Counted from the first letter of the stretch, positions 10,986 to 21,688 are shown. The stretch is 64,000 nucleotides of DNA from Fragum whitleyi (GCA_948146395.1 OX411544.1:53211933-53275932), one strand, 5' to 3'. Numbers and translations are program-made. Notes: generated from the letters alone by a model not told the origin.

Positions 10986-12240
10986 CAAGAGGACCAAGAT
11001 GGTCCTAGATTGCTCACCTAAGTCTCTATGACCCCTGGGACATCACATTAATTAGATAGGCAGATGTCAAAAAGAAGATAATTGCCTAAGATCAATACCA
11101 TGGAACGTTCTCAGCGAAGAGCAAGACAGATATGCCTTTTTGCTCTTTGATTCTATGTAAAAAGGGATGCACCCGCGTGGACCCCAAAAGTGACCCAAGG
11201 GTCTTGATATGAACAAACTTGGAAGAGGTCTATAAGATGATGCTACATTCTAAGTATGAAAGCTGTCTGCCTGCTGGTTTCAGAGTAGAAGATTTTTGAA
11301 GGTTTTCCCATTTTCACCCATCGTGCTCAGATGAGCTGAAAGGGATGCGCCCGGATGGAGCCCAAATATGACCCAAGGGTCTTGATATGAACAAACTTTG
11401 TAGGGGCCCACAAGATGATGCTACATACCAAATATAAAAGCTGTCTGCCATCTGGTTTCAGAGAAGAAGATTTTTAAAGATTTTCGCTCTTTGATTCTAT
11501 GTAAAAAGGGTTGCGCCCGGTCGGAGCCCAAAAGTGACCCAAGGGTCTTGATATGAACAAACTTGGTAGAGATCCACTAGATGATGCTACATACCAAATA
11601 TGAAAGCTGTCTGCCTTCTGGTTTCATAGAAGAAGATTTTTGAAGATTTTCATTTTTTTACCCTTAGTGCTCATAAGAGATAAAGGGATGCACCCGTGCA
11701 AAGTCCAAATATGAACCAAGGGTCTTGATATGAACAAACTTGGTAGAGGCCCACTAGGTGATGCTACACACCAAATATTTAAGCTGTCTGCCATCTGGTT
11801 ACAGAGAAGAAGATTTTTAAAGATTTTCGCTCTTTGATTCTATGTAAAAAGGGTTGAGCCCGGGCAAAGCTAAAATATGACCCCAGGGTCTTGATATGAA
11901 CAAACTTGGTAGAGGTCCACTAGATGATGCTACATACCAAATATGAAAGCTGTCTGCCTTCTGTTTTCAGAGAAGAAGATTTTTAAAGATTTTCATATTT
12001 TCACCCTTTTTGTTAAGGGTAAAGGGAAAGTTAAGGGTGGATTTCATTTATTTGAACAACTTTGGTAGAGCTTGACCCAAGGAACATCCAAACCAAGTTT
12101 CATCAAGATTGGCCCACTGGTTTAGGAGGAGAAGATGTTTAAAGATTGTGGACGACGCACGACGGACAACGCACAACTGACAACGGACATTCTACGATCC
12201 CAATAGCTCACCTTGAGCACTTCGTGCTCAGGTGAGCTAA
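10986..12240 (+). mobile_element. Rolling-circle-like element, first family, complete
   Basis: 5' CAAGAGGACCAAGATGGTCC (hairpin GGACC/GGTCC), then TTGCTCACCTAAG. About five units of about 170 bp, close relatives of those in element B. 3' hairpin GAGCAC-TTC-GTGCTC inside the larger stem GCTCACC/GGTGAGC, ending CTAA before AAATG. Length is about 1.26 kb, almost that of element B. A GGACGACGCACGACGGAC stretch lies just before the 3' hairpin, as in the second family. Confidence 0.8.
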
Positions 12241-12404
12241 AAATGATAGTAGAACTAAATATAGTAACAATGATGCCTTTCTGCAGGTTTACATCAGAGA
12301 ATGGGGTAAAAACAAATTCTTTTTAAGGGAATACCTGTAATCAACTTATTTGATCATTTACTCGCCATGACACATTAACAATGATTATTATCTGTTTTTT
12401 CTTT

Positions 12405-13130
12405 AAAAACAACTATTGTGATAGTATTGCAATACCGTTTTCTGACTATTGCAATACTATTCCACTAGCAAGGGTGCATAGAAAAACCGAATTACACCTG
12501 AAATCCAAATTAGACAGAATTCGCCGAATTTCACCAAATTACATTACAAAAATAGTTTAAATGTGGTCCCTATTCTATTGTTAGCACTTACTCTAAAGGA
12601 ATTATAAGTAAACTAAATCATGAGTAATATCCAGACCACGTTTAATTGGAATGTTTTACTCCCATATGCTTATTTGAAGTCACTAAATTTCACCTGTGAC
12701 CTTTATACTGTTACTACTGTATTCTATAAACAGTGTGCAAATAAACTGTCTAAGGTTTCATTTATTATTTAAATGACTGATTTAATTAAATACATAATAC
12801 ATGTAATGTACACTTCATTAAGTGTAATTCGGTTTATAGCTAACTCCATACTTGCCATGAAAAGTATGATTCGGTTTTTACTTCATCATCTTAGCCAATT
12901 ATTTATCAGGTGAAATTTGGTGGTCCCAAAAGAAATTCACGATTCAACATCTCCTGCTTTTTATCTAATGCAGAATTATCTTAAAAGAAAACATATCTTT
13001 GCATTTTTTAACTTTAATTCGGTGAAATTTGGTGTAATTCCGTGTAATTCTGATTTCAGGTGTAATTCGGTTTTTCTATGCACAGCACTAGCAACTTTAC
13101 TATCGCAATACTAATTTTGAACTCAATAGT
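12405..13130. mobile_element. hAT-like fragment split by a nested MITE
   Basis: The two flanks of the inner element (12405-12470 and 13086-13130) carry repeated TATTGCAATA and CTATCGCAATA motifs, and the right edge ends AATAGTCACCC, inverted relative to the GGGTGACTATT-type hAT terminus. The left terminus is not defined. Confidence 0.4.
12471..13085. mobile_element. 615-bp hAT-type MITE with 8-9-bp target duplication
   Basis: The terminal inverted repeats share TGCATAGAAAAACCGAATTA and continue with ACACCTGAAATC. Subterminal GGTGAAATTTGGTG motifs are also inverted. CACTAGCA is duplicated at 12463-12470 and 13086-13093 (CACTAGCAA if nine bases are counted). It has no transposase, so it is non-autonomous. 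The 65-codon open frame near its right end is not a gene. Confidence 0.85.
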
Positions 13131-13214
13131 CACCCATAAAGGCAGAGAAGAATTAGCAAAATACAGAGTACTAGCATAGTTTTCTACCCACTCAGCAAGT
13201 CAGACACCAGTCCT

Positions 13215-13262
13215 CAGTTCAGAATGACAAAACGGTGCAAACATTTTTCCAATTATACCCAG
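13215..13262. repeat. Fragment of the palindromic GTTCAGGATGACAAAACGG repeat
   Basis: GTTCAGAATGACAAAACGG followed by a TTTTCCAATTATACCC block matches the arms of the elements at 50188-50460 and 51033-51170. Only one arm is present. Confidence 0.5.
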
Positions 13263-13479
13263 CTTCACATGCAAGGCCGGGTGGAGTCTCATTTGGTATT
13301 CTTTAGCAACCTCTACTTTTTCAGAAGAAAACGTTTGAAAGAATCTTACATAATTCGGGAAAAGTAACGCAAAGCGCCCGAAGGGCGCTTTGCGGCTTTT
13401 CCTGCTTCTAGATAACGCGTGTATAACATTTAAATAATCAAAATCAAAATGAAATACATATACCATCAAAGTTTCAATT

Positions 13480-13860
13480 TGTGTCGTAATGGCGGCCTAC
13501 ATGGAGGATGATGATCTCAGAAGATTTCACCATTTTGTTTTATTATTTATTTTAACTTATCTACTTTTTTGTTTGATTTTATTTCTGTCGATCATTATCA
13601 AAATTTAGATTGTAGTGAACGTAAAACTAGGATAAAAATCAGCATTACAGGAAAAAAGTTGCACATTTTTTCTTAGAATCTCGTGTGGAAGACGTTTTCT
13701 TTTTACCCTCCTCAAATGACGTCATTCTACACTTTGGGGAAAAAAGACGCTACTTTTTCCCGCCAAAGCAACGTCATTGTTGTTGCGTTTTTACGTCGGG
13801 GTAAAAAGCGGGATAAGACTTGAAAGAGATGAACTCTGCAGCAATATTCCCGGTTTAGAC
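13480..13860 (+). promoter_or_regulatory. GC-richer patch with ATGGCGGC and CRE, possible promoter
   Basis: AATGGCGGC (13488-13496) matches a YY1-type site often placed at animal start codons. A TGACGTCA lies near 13719 and GGGTAAAAAG/CTTTTTACCC inverted motifs flank it. The ATG at 13489 opens only 38 codons and no donor site fits, so no exon is called. Confidence 0.25.
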
Positions 13861-14085
13861 CTGAAAAAAGATGAAATCTTTAACAAAATTCGCAGTTTGA
13901 TTTTTAAAAAAATGCAATTACAGCTATTTTAGCTAAAGATATGCCAGACAAACTCTTGTCGGAATCGCAACCTTCAGGATTTAGACCTGACGTAGTTTCT
14001 ATGATACCTGCGCCCAATTTCAAAGTACTCCCCTTACACTCTTTACGAAGAAAAACCAATAAGAATTGTATTGAGTATCTCTCAC
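13861..14085 (+). pseudogene. Coding-like fragment of unknown gene, broken by a hAT insertion
   Basis: One frame reads GLDLKKDEIFNKIRSLIF. After a shift of one base at a run of 7 A near 13904-13910, the next frame stays open to the insertion and includes ILAKDMPDKLLSESQPSGF and MIPAPNFKVLPLHSLRRKT. If the element at 14086-15521 and one target copy are removed, the frame continues a few codons to ATA|GTAGGTTA, a possible donor. I do not recognise the protein, and the opposite strand is also open, so coding status is uncertain. Confidence 0.25.
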
Positions 14086-15521
14086 TAGGGGTGTAACGAT
14101 AGATCGATAGGTCGATGTATTGTTTGTTGTAGTGACAGTCACAATATCGATGTATCGATTGCAATTCCCAGATGTCGATAACTATCACGATAGTTCGTAC
14201 AAATATCAATAGTTTTGATAGTATATATTCAAAGCTTACTTATACAAAATTTCAATGTTTCCTTGGTCTCTTGTGTTAATAAAAAAGAAAAGGGAAAGAG
14301 AAAGAAAGATATAATATTAGTTCCAATAATCCGAAAGTAAGTTCGAGCGGCTATCTAGCCACGAAAAATAGACAGTTTACTGTCGTAATGAAGTAAAGCA
14401 TCCGGAGCAGTTTATTTATCGAGGAGGGAGAACGGGTGATCAAAGGCGCCAACGCCAGGTGTTGAGCTATTTTTAGGTCAACTTCTGGACTTGACACGCA
14501 ACGCACGCTTTTTAACTCTCGTGAGATGCCAAACCCTTTCCATCTTTCGGATAAATTGATACGCTTTATTTGACTCTGTTGTCTGATTTTTTGGGGGAAA
14601 ACGGAATTTATTAATTTTTTCAAAGAAGGTAGGACTTTATCGAAAAACCATTTTCAAACAGACAATTTTTAAATTTCGCGTCAACCTCTTTTTAATTCGA
14701 GTAAGATTTCTTGATAATTTGTAATGAGAGCTTTGTTTATTTCTCGTCAGTTTTTGTTTTCATTACTCGTTGATTGATTGCAATAAAGTCTTAACAAGAG
14801 TTGGGATCGGCTGCGGTTTCGATCTTTTCGTGACAAAGCGGCGGCACGCGGGACTTTAAAATCTTCGAAAACACGGTATGAAACAACATTCTGGGACCCA
14901 GGAATCACTTAATTAACAATTTTCAATCAAATAATTCCAGTCTTCTTCGAGTGAAATCCCTGTTCAGAAGTGTAAAATAGAATTGATATTTAAATAAGAT
15001 CATATAGCAAATGCTTCTTTTTAAAAACTCAAAGACTAAACAAATCAGTAAGATCGGTGGCTTGGTTACTTACTAAATTCAGCAATGATGCTCCCCCGAC
15101 GATGATAATTTATCCATGTTTACAGACATGAGCTTGATTATTTATCTATAGATGCAAAATGTAATTATTGTAATAAGTCCAAATTTATGGTTGAATTCGT
15201 CTGACATGGCTGCAGATTTCGAGATAATGAAAAATAGATTTTGAATAGCCCGTGTTCGGGACCTTTGGGATTTCTAAAGGAAGGTAAAAGGGAAATGTCT
15301 ATGAAGATTATCTCTTCTACGCTTTGTTATACACTATTTAACATAGTGTGAACATGTCAACCTGTTAAATTTTAACATAGAAAATAAACGAAAAAACGGA
15401 TAACCGATAGTATCGTGATTTATCACGATAGATATCTGACAATAGTGATAGTGTCATGATATCAATACAACGATAGTAAAACTATCGTGATAGTGATTTT
15501 CCAAGCCGATAGTCAGCCCTA
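14086..15521. mobile_element. 1,436-bp non-autonomous hAT element with perfect 8-bp target duplication
   Basis: The ends TAGGGGTGTAACGATAG and (inverted) TAGGGCTGACTATCGG carry multiple CGATAG/CTATCG subterminal motifs at both sides, as in hAT elements. TCTCTCAC is duplicated exactly at 14078-14085 and 15522-15529. The interior has only short unrelated frames (90 codons at most) and no hAT transposase motif, so it would need a transposase supplied in trans. It has interrupted a coding-like segment. Confidence 0.9.
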
Positions 15522-15697
15522 TCTCTCACTCATAGTAGGTTAATTTTTTTCCGATAAACTAGAAATAAATGAGAAAAAGCAAATAACTATCGATTTGATA
15601 AATAGCCTATTTTGGTCTTCGGAAAATTAGTTATAATGTGCATGCTCTGTACAGCACTTGGGCAAGTTTATTTCACATTACAACTGCGCTTATTTTT

Positions 15698-15830
15698 TCC
15701 AGTGACAATATCTTCGGAGAAGAACAAACATGATTTAAAATTGACAAAAGGGGCCAAAACCCCATTCAAGCGAAAAAAGAAAGTGCAGTCAGAACAGACA
15801 GACTCTTCAATAATCAATATTGAACTTTGA
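15698..15830 (+). other. Candidate terminal exon, lysine-rich, unidentified
   Basis: After an acceptor-like TTATTTTTTCCAG the frame reads SSEKNKHDLKLTKGAKTPFK, then RKKKVQSEQTDSSIINIEL and a TGA. The basic tail looks protein-like, but its phase does not match the possible donor left of it (15533), and no family was recognised. It lies opposite the presumed TRIP11 first intron. Confidence 0.25.
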
Positions 15831-16023
15831 TACATCATTCATTCGCGTCGATACAGCAAAAAGTAGGGGTGCATGAGCTTTGTCATTAAGTTCAGGCTTA
15901 AGTTGAGTGAAGGAGTAAATCAAGAATGATTCTTTCTTCAAATTACTTTTCCCGTCTATAGGTTAAACCTATTATTATATTACCATTGGTGGATTAATGT
16001 CAGATATGTTTTGGAGAGCTTAC

Positions 16024-16117
16024 CACTAACTTCTTCGGTTCCTTCTGTCAGAATGTCTTTGGTAAGATTAGACAGTTGACCTGTCAAAGATGACAGACTG
16101 CCTCCTAACCACGACAT
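16024..16117 (-). CDS. trip11: TRIP11 / GMAP-210 first coding exon
   Basis: 94 nt on the minus strand. The ATG at 16117-16115 opens [14 protein letters not shown], then [17 protein letters not shown], and a clean donor (AGTG|GTAAGC) follows. The vertebrate protein starts with the same plan (MSSWLGG...SLxSLTGQxSNxTKDxLxEGTEEV), so the clam form appears to lack a short Gly-rich insert. In the known protein this N-terminal amphipathic segment is the ALPS motif that senses curved membranes and tethers vesicles to the cis-Golgi. The long coiled coil follows in later exons. Exon 2 was not found to the left within the window, so intron 1 is either very long or the exon is an isolated duplicate. Confidence 0.85.
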
Positions 16118-16330
16118 TTCTCACCAGTTTTGGGTCGGCGAGATTAAATAGCGTCAGGACAAATGTAGATACGCAACATTCGTCAGATGCAAATGTCACT
16201 GTTCGACCAAGGGACAGGTTACGCCGAATAAACCAGAATGTTTTGATTTTTACCGACTTGCCATCACGGCGGCGGCCATATTTAATTTTCAACTGAGCAT
16301 GCGCAGTATTGAAAAGGGAGGTAACGTTTG
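16118..16330 (-). promoter_or_regulatory. TRIP11 5' leader and TATA-less promoter
   Basis: The region upstream of the TRIP11 ATG is GC-richer than its surroundings. It holds GCATGCGCA (16297-16305), an NRF1-type half palindrome, and ATGGCCGCCGCC (read on the minus strand), a YY1-like start-site motif. No TATA box is obvious. The exact start of transcription cannot be read from the sequence. Confidence 0.5.
16250..16279 (-). other. Possible upstream ORF in the TRIP11 leader
   Basis: ATG GCC GCC GCC GTG ATG GCA AGT CGG TAA encodes nine residues and ends about 130 nt before the TRIP11 start codon. If transcription starts further out, it could lower translation of the main frame. It may equally be only the YY1-like promoter motif. 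Confidence 0.3.
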
Positions 16331-16364
16331 AAAACTTGTACTAGACTGGAAAACGTACATTTTT

Positions 16365-16613
16365 TACATTAAGATGAAAATTTCCGCTAAATAAGATTAT
16401 TAAGACGTCATAAGAAACGATTTTCGATATTTTGAGAGAAAAAATTCGACGTCGTCAAGGCTACTCGTTTTAAGCCAATGCAGAAGCATCTTAGTTTCCT
16501 CATTAAGATATCTTAAGATTCTTATTTAGCCGCTTAAAAATCTTAATCTAAAAAACGCTACATCTTAAATATCTTAATGAGATTCTTAAGAATCTTAATC
16601 TAAGAAACGCACC
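16365..16613. repeat. GTGCGTTCG-type inverted-repeat element, diverged copy
   Basis: Shares long blocks with 23309-23568, for example AACGATTTTCGATATTTTGAG and CTACTCGTTTTAAGCCAATG. Its right end is AGAAACGCACC. The left terminus is eroded. It lies just upstream of the TRIP11 promoter. Confidence 0.6.
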
Positions 16614-18281
16614 TCCGATTTCTTCAGAGTCATTTTTTTGTCATGATTTTTCATGACTTTATCTTTTTTTATTGATTTTCCAGTGCAAAAGTTAAGATTT
16701 ATTAATGTTTTAGAAATGCCAAGTTATCAAGCTTTCAAAATCTACATCTTAAATTTGACTTTGACAATCATGTAGATATTTTACAATTTAAATTGTGTTT
16801 TTTGAAGAGTGACATGTTGATGGAGAACAGTTTGAAAACAGTTCCATCAAATTTAGGAGATATACTTTGGACAAGCACTATTGAAAACACTTGACTTTTC
16901 TTAATAGGATAGATTACAGGGATTATTTTGGGATGGGCCGAACTGATTTTGCGGACAAACTATTTGTTTTAGGCTAAATCTGATTACAGTTTTGGATGGG
17001 CTCCATATACAATCTATTCAAATCTGATGCTTATTTTATTCTAGGATTGGTATTAAGGATTCTTGGGCCCAACTATTTTTCCTAATGGCCCATCAATTTT
17101 GCATATGGCCCATCAAAATCTTAGATTTTATATGTAATTGAATAGGCCATGGGCCATTGGCCCATTTCAATGGCCCATCCTGTGTTTGGTCCAGAAATAT
17201 CCCTGGATTAAATGAGAAATCATTTCATCACTTTCTTTTTAGAAGCTTTATCTTTCAGTGCAATAATTCAGTAATTCTTTTACATATTTTTAGGAGATAG
17301 TGCAAAGCTATTGTATGAGTGCCTCGGGATACTTTTGCAGTATTGTGCTAACCCCATGATTTGACGTACAACTGAATCTAAATCTAAATTGCAGTCTGCA
17401 ACCTTCTTTTCACCCTCGTCATAATGAATAAAAATCTTGGCAAAGTTTTCCTATCTAAAGTTGGTGTTGTTTTTTTCATTTTTGTTTTGATAAAATTCGA
17501 TGATATTCAACGAAAATTCAATTTCAACAAAGCATCATTTCAACATACCCGTAGGAAATTTAGGACCGATTCTTGGCGGAAACGGGTAGGAATCCAAACA
17601 GAAATTCCGTCCCAGTTCTTGTCACATGGAAAAGCCTTGTTGCAGAATAAGGTACATTTTCAGTCCCAATTCTTGTTGTGGGTGTAAAATCTAAATCAAA
17701 TTCATTGAACTGGAATTGATGACTAAGATTTTCTCTTGGGTTGGAAATTTTTTCTTTAACATTTCCTTGAAAGGGAGTTTGTACTTTAGGTATTTCAGTG
17801 AAACTGAAATTATACTTGGTAATTATTATTAATATTCACTTATAAAAGATGATTTTATGAAGTGAAATCTAAGAATGATATAATACAAGGTATACATTAT
17901 TATCAAATGAATGAAATTCATATTGAAGATGTAAAAATTGTTTTATCATTGTGGGTATTTTCATTTGGTAAAATTTGTATGCCTATAAGTCCCCCCTTTG
18001 AAGTGACTTGATGTTATCCCAATTCAAACCAAAACATTAAGTCTTTTAATATTGCTAGAATCATTGTATAAATGATTGGACAAGTTATTAATCTCAAGAG
18101 CATTCTAGACTCTACCATTAACCTAATTTTATCTGATTTTAGCAAAACAATAAATTCGAACACTATTCTTCTTTGGAAATGCATCATTTGTTTTTCTGCT
18201 GAACCTGCTATGGTGGACGCACAATTATGCTCTCAATCTTCTTCATCTGATGTCCCCTATGACCAAGCATTGGTTCTATAA
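16614..18281. other. Intergenic DNA, no gene recognised
   Basis: AT-rich. A local cluster of GGCCCAT/ATGGGCC words at 17066-17182 is an irregular short repeat. Open frames of 69 to 87 codons at 17424-17687 and 18072-18281 show no recognisable protein and no convincing splice context. Confidence 0.4.
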
Positions 18282-18812
18282 CAAGAAAATTGCCTATGGG
18301 TGCCTACGCTTGGCTCACAATTGATTTCTTGATGGTGGATGAAAATTTAATTCGAAAAAGGACATAATTTACACAAATTCTCCTATAGTTAATCCCCTTG
18401 ATAGTATAGATTTCTCCCTTATGATAAACATCTGTGTAAAGTTTCAAAATGTATATTATGCCCATCTATATCCCAACATTCAATGGCTCAGCACCAAACT
18501 GTTGGAACTGTCTGTGAAGGCAGTTTCAACTGTTTTGTGCTGAACCATAAAAAAGAAAACAAATTAACATTTACTTTATAGAGCTCAATCCACACAAATA
18601 GACACACCTAGAGTTAATCCCCTTGTTAGTATAGCATTCTCTTTTTATGGTTAACATCTATGCAAAGTTTCAAATGAATGCCTACAGTAGAACTAGAGAT
18701 ATCACAAGGTATCAAAGTTTTTAAACAACAACAAAAAAAATGACGACAACAATGCCAAGGCTATATAGCAATTCCCAAGGTTTTCACTAAAAATAGCCAG
18801 GGCAAAAAGAGA
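18282..18812 (+). mobile_element. Third repeat family (GGTGCCTACGCTTGGCT), copy with hairpin MITE inside
   Basis: Begins CAAGAAAATTGCCTATGGG, then GGTGCCTACGCTTGGCTCAC. Its body phrases GTTAATCCCCTTGATAGTATAG and AGATATCACAA recur in the copies at 19388, 20690, 33727 and 63783. It is interrupted by the 66-bp hairpin at 18483-18548. The end is diverged. Confidence 0.6.
18483..18548. repeat. Hairpin repeat (ATGGCTCAGC family)
   Basis: ATGGCTCAGCACCAAACTGTT paired with AACTGTTTTGTGCTGAACCAT. A shortened member of the 73-bp family. Confidence 0.6.
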
Positions 18813-19387
18813 ATATCTGCTGCACTGGCCAAAGATTTAAGTTCTTCCAGTGCTCTTTTCTCTTTGATTTAAAGGAAATTAATTGTTACAAGTTCAACCA
18901 ATATGACAGTCGACAAAAATTGGAATTGACAAAATGGAATTTCGACAAAATGTCATGGACGAATCCAGTATAACCCCCGCTTCTTATTAGGTGGGGGAGT
19001 ATAAAATCAAAATATATGAAACACACTTCATTTGCAAGTCAGCATGTTCATCATTTGAACTGAAAACGTCCAATGGTTGAATTGCATCTTGAAAAGTTGT
19101 CAGAAAAGTACATGTAAATATAAATCAAAGGCAGAGACTAATACACCAAGATAAAGTTGGAGAGAGAATAGTGATACACTATATAACTAGTGAGAAGGAT
19201 AATAGTGTGTATCATAAGGGATCCTCATCCAGAACATATGATATGTATCAACCTCAGGACAACAGAATGACCCTATAAACTTCAAAATCAAGAATTGAAT
19301 CTAGACCGAAGAGTTCTTTGATTTAAATTCATGACAGAAAAAATGCCACACTATAATTGTGTGTTTTACAGTGGATTAAAAGTAGAA
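18813..19387. other. Unassigned DNA
   Basis: No gene or defined repeat boundary seen. It contains short inverted motifs near 19170-19215 (GTGATACACTAT and ATAGTGTGTATC). Confidence 0.35.
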
Positions 19388-19615
19388 TAAAGGGCGTAAT
19401 TCGAACAGAAAGAACAAATAGAATCGGGAGTTACCTCCCTTGATAGTATAGGTTGCTCTTGATGGTGAACATGCATGTGTGCTAATGATCGAGTGAATGC
19501 CTTTAGTACTACTTCGGAATAGAGACATCACAAAATGATTCTGCAAAATTCTAACAACAGTGATGACAAGGCTATTACAATCCCTGTTTTTTTTCCATTA
19601 AGCTAGGTTAAGATC
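19388..19615 (+). mobile_element. Third repeat family, partial copy
   Basis: Contains GGGCGTAATTCGAAC, TTACCTCCCTTGATAGTATAG and GAGACATCACAAAATG in the order seen in other copies. The 5' end is missing. Confidence 0.5.
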
Positions 19616-19799
19616 TATTGTTCTTGGGCGTGCACAGTATTCCATAATTATGAGAGGAATGTTACAAGCGCATTTCATGTCATTCTTACGAAAGGTGACA
19701 GAGTTTTCCACCAGAAATAGTTCAAACCACCTGCCTGTCAGAATGGACAGTCCCCCTGGACACTAAGGGTGATCACATAATTGTAACCCTTACAGAAAT

Positions 19800-20636
19800 A
19801 CAAGAGGACCATGATGGACCTATATCACTCATCTGTGTATCTTTGTCTAAATTAAGAATTATCAAATTTTCCAGCAAAAGTCGTAATTGTACTTATAAGA
19901 TTGGAGGCCTTTTCCCATGATATCAAATTTATCCCTTGTGACCTGACAAACATTCTGACCAAGTTTCATGAAGATTTGACAATATTTATGGCCTCTAGAG
20001 TGTAAACAAGAAAATCATCATTAAGGTCCCTTTTCCTGTGATATGGCCAGATCCTTCCCATTTTCAATAGGGTTCACCCTTGTGACCTGACAAACAATCT
20101 GACCCAAGTTTCATGAAGATTGGACCCTGTTTTTGGCTTCAAGAGCGTTAACAAGAACAATAGCTGTCATACTGGACAGCTATATTTAGCTAGACTATTC
20201 CTAGTGTTGGATAATAACAGAAAATTTTCAATAAGGCCCATTTTCCGGTGATATTGCAAGGATCTTCCCATTTTCACTAGGGTTCATCCTTGTGACTTGA
20301 AAACATTCTTACTAAAATTCATGAAGAATTCATGAAAGATTCATATGATTTTAAATGAAAAGGGGCCTTAATGACAATTTTCTTGTTTACACTTAAGAGG
20401 CCACAAATATGGTCCAACTTCATGAAATTTGGTCAGAATATTTGTCATGTCACTAGGAAGAACCCTATTGAAAATAGGAAGGATTCATATGATATCATAG
20501 AAAAAGGGGCCTTAGTGACAATTTTCTTTATAACACTCTCTAGGCCACAAATCATAAAAGTACAATGATGATTTTTGCTTGAAAATTTGATAAAGATATG
20601 GAGGTTAGTGATATAGGACCATCATAGTCCTCTTGT
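19800..20636. mobile_element. Head-to-head inverted copy of the first rolling-circle-like family
   Basis: Starts ACAAGAGGACCATGATGG on the plus strand and ends with the same start inverted (CCATCATAGTCCTCTTGT). About 400 bp on each side are inverted relatives of one another (phrases CCACAAATATGGTCCAA, CTTCATGAAATTTGGTCAG). Both outer ends are therefore 5' termini and no 3' hairpin is present. Confidence 0.65.
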
Positions 20637-20689
20637 CAAATGTTTGGGCATGTAAAAGCACCGTCTGAATGTACCTTGGCTGTTGAGTG

Positions 20690-21437
20690 CTAGAAATTGG
20701 AAAGAGCACAGCTTACAGGTGCCTACACTCTGCCGTTTTTGTCCTGGATAGTGGATGAGAAATCTAACAAAGGGGGCATGATTCACACAAAATACATGCA
20801 GAATTATCTCCCTGAATAGAACAGGGGGCTCTTTTGATAGACAACATGTGTGCCAAGCTTCCAGTGAACCAATTCAGTAGAACCAGAGATTTCACAAAAT
20901 GTCAAAGTTTTTGCATAACAACGATAACAATGACAACACCAAGGCTATAGCAATACCTCGGACTCATTCGGAACATCACTCGGCCATTTCCGTAAACTGC
21001 AACAGACCTCAAATGTATGTAAGGCAGATGGGTATGTAACAAAATCATGCATTTTGTTAGGTGGAAACAGTGTAAGAAAAACTAGCACTGTAGATTTATA
21101 TCTTTTACAGTAAATAACAGCTGAAAAATCTTAATTTTTGAGAATGACGAATCATTCTCAAAAATTAAGATTTTTTCAGCTGTTATTTAAGAATCTAAAG
21201 ATGTTTATATTAGGATATGATGGTTTCATGTCTTAAACGAGTAGCGTTGGCAACATTGAATGTTTTCACTCACAGTTTCTAGGGCTAACACCATTTTAAC
21301 TGATGTCATCGAGTTTTTCCAAGGGTTTTCCCGTAATTTTTGAAAATAGTCTATGTTATTCGAGGTTGATTGCGAGATTGGACGAGTGGTGTTCCGAATG
21401 ACCTCGGATTTTCTCCATAAAAGGCAGAGCTAAAAAT
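20690..21437 (+). mobile_element. Third repeat family, complete copy split by a palindromic MITE
   Basis: 5' part GGTGCCTACACTCTGCCG, body GGGGGCATGATTCACAC, then ...AATACCTCGGA. After the insertion it resumes TTTTCTCCATAAAAGGCAGAGCTAAAAAT. The 3' end GAGCTAAAAAT matches the other families. Confidence 0.65.
20964..21400. mobile_element. CATTCGGAAC-ended MITE with a perfect central hairpin
   Basis: Inverted ends CATTCGGAACATCACTCGGCC and GTGGTGTTCCGAATG. ACCTCGGA is duplicated at 20955-20962 and 21401-21408 (8 bp, 9 if one mismatch is allowed). A near-perfect palindrome at about 21115-21190 has AGAATGACGAATCATTCT at its centre. The 8-9-bp duplication fits MULE, Merlin or hAT. No coding capacity. 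A sister copy is at 25546-26004. Confidence 0.85.
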
Positions 21438-21688
21438 CTAAGTAGAACAAGATGAGTTTGTGTAACCCAAATGGCCATATTTCAAAACTAAGATCTTGAC
21501 CTTGGTACCTGCAGACGCATATCAATGTGATCCCATAGTATTATCATGCCAAATATGAGCATTAAATTGTAATGGCCATGTAAAGTTGTTTTTGTTCATT
21601 TTTCTAACAGACAGAAAAACAGCCAAACAACAGTAAAACAAAAAACAGGTTCAATATTTTTCAATATAGGCGCCCCGTACAGAAATAC

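Noticed and set aside
13489..13605. ATG in ATGGCGGC opening 38 codons with a hydrophobic stretch
   Set aside because: No donor fits, no homology is evident, and the hydrophobic residues come from T-rich sequence. Kept only as a promoter hint.
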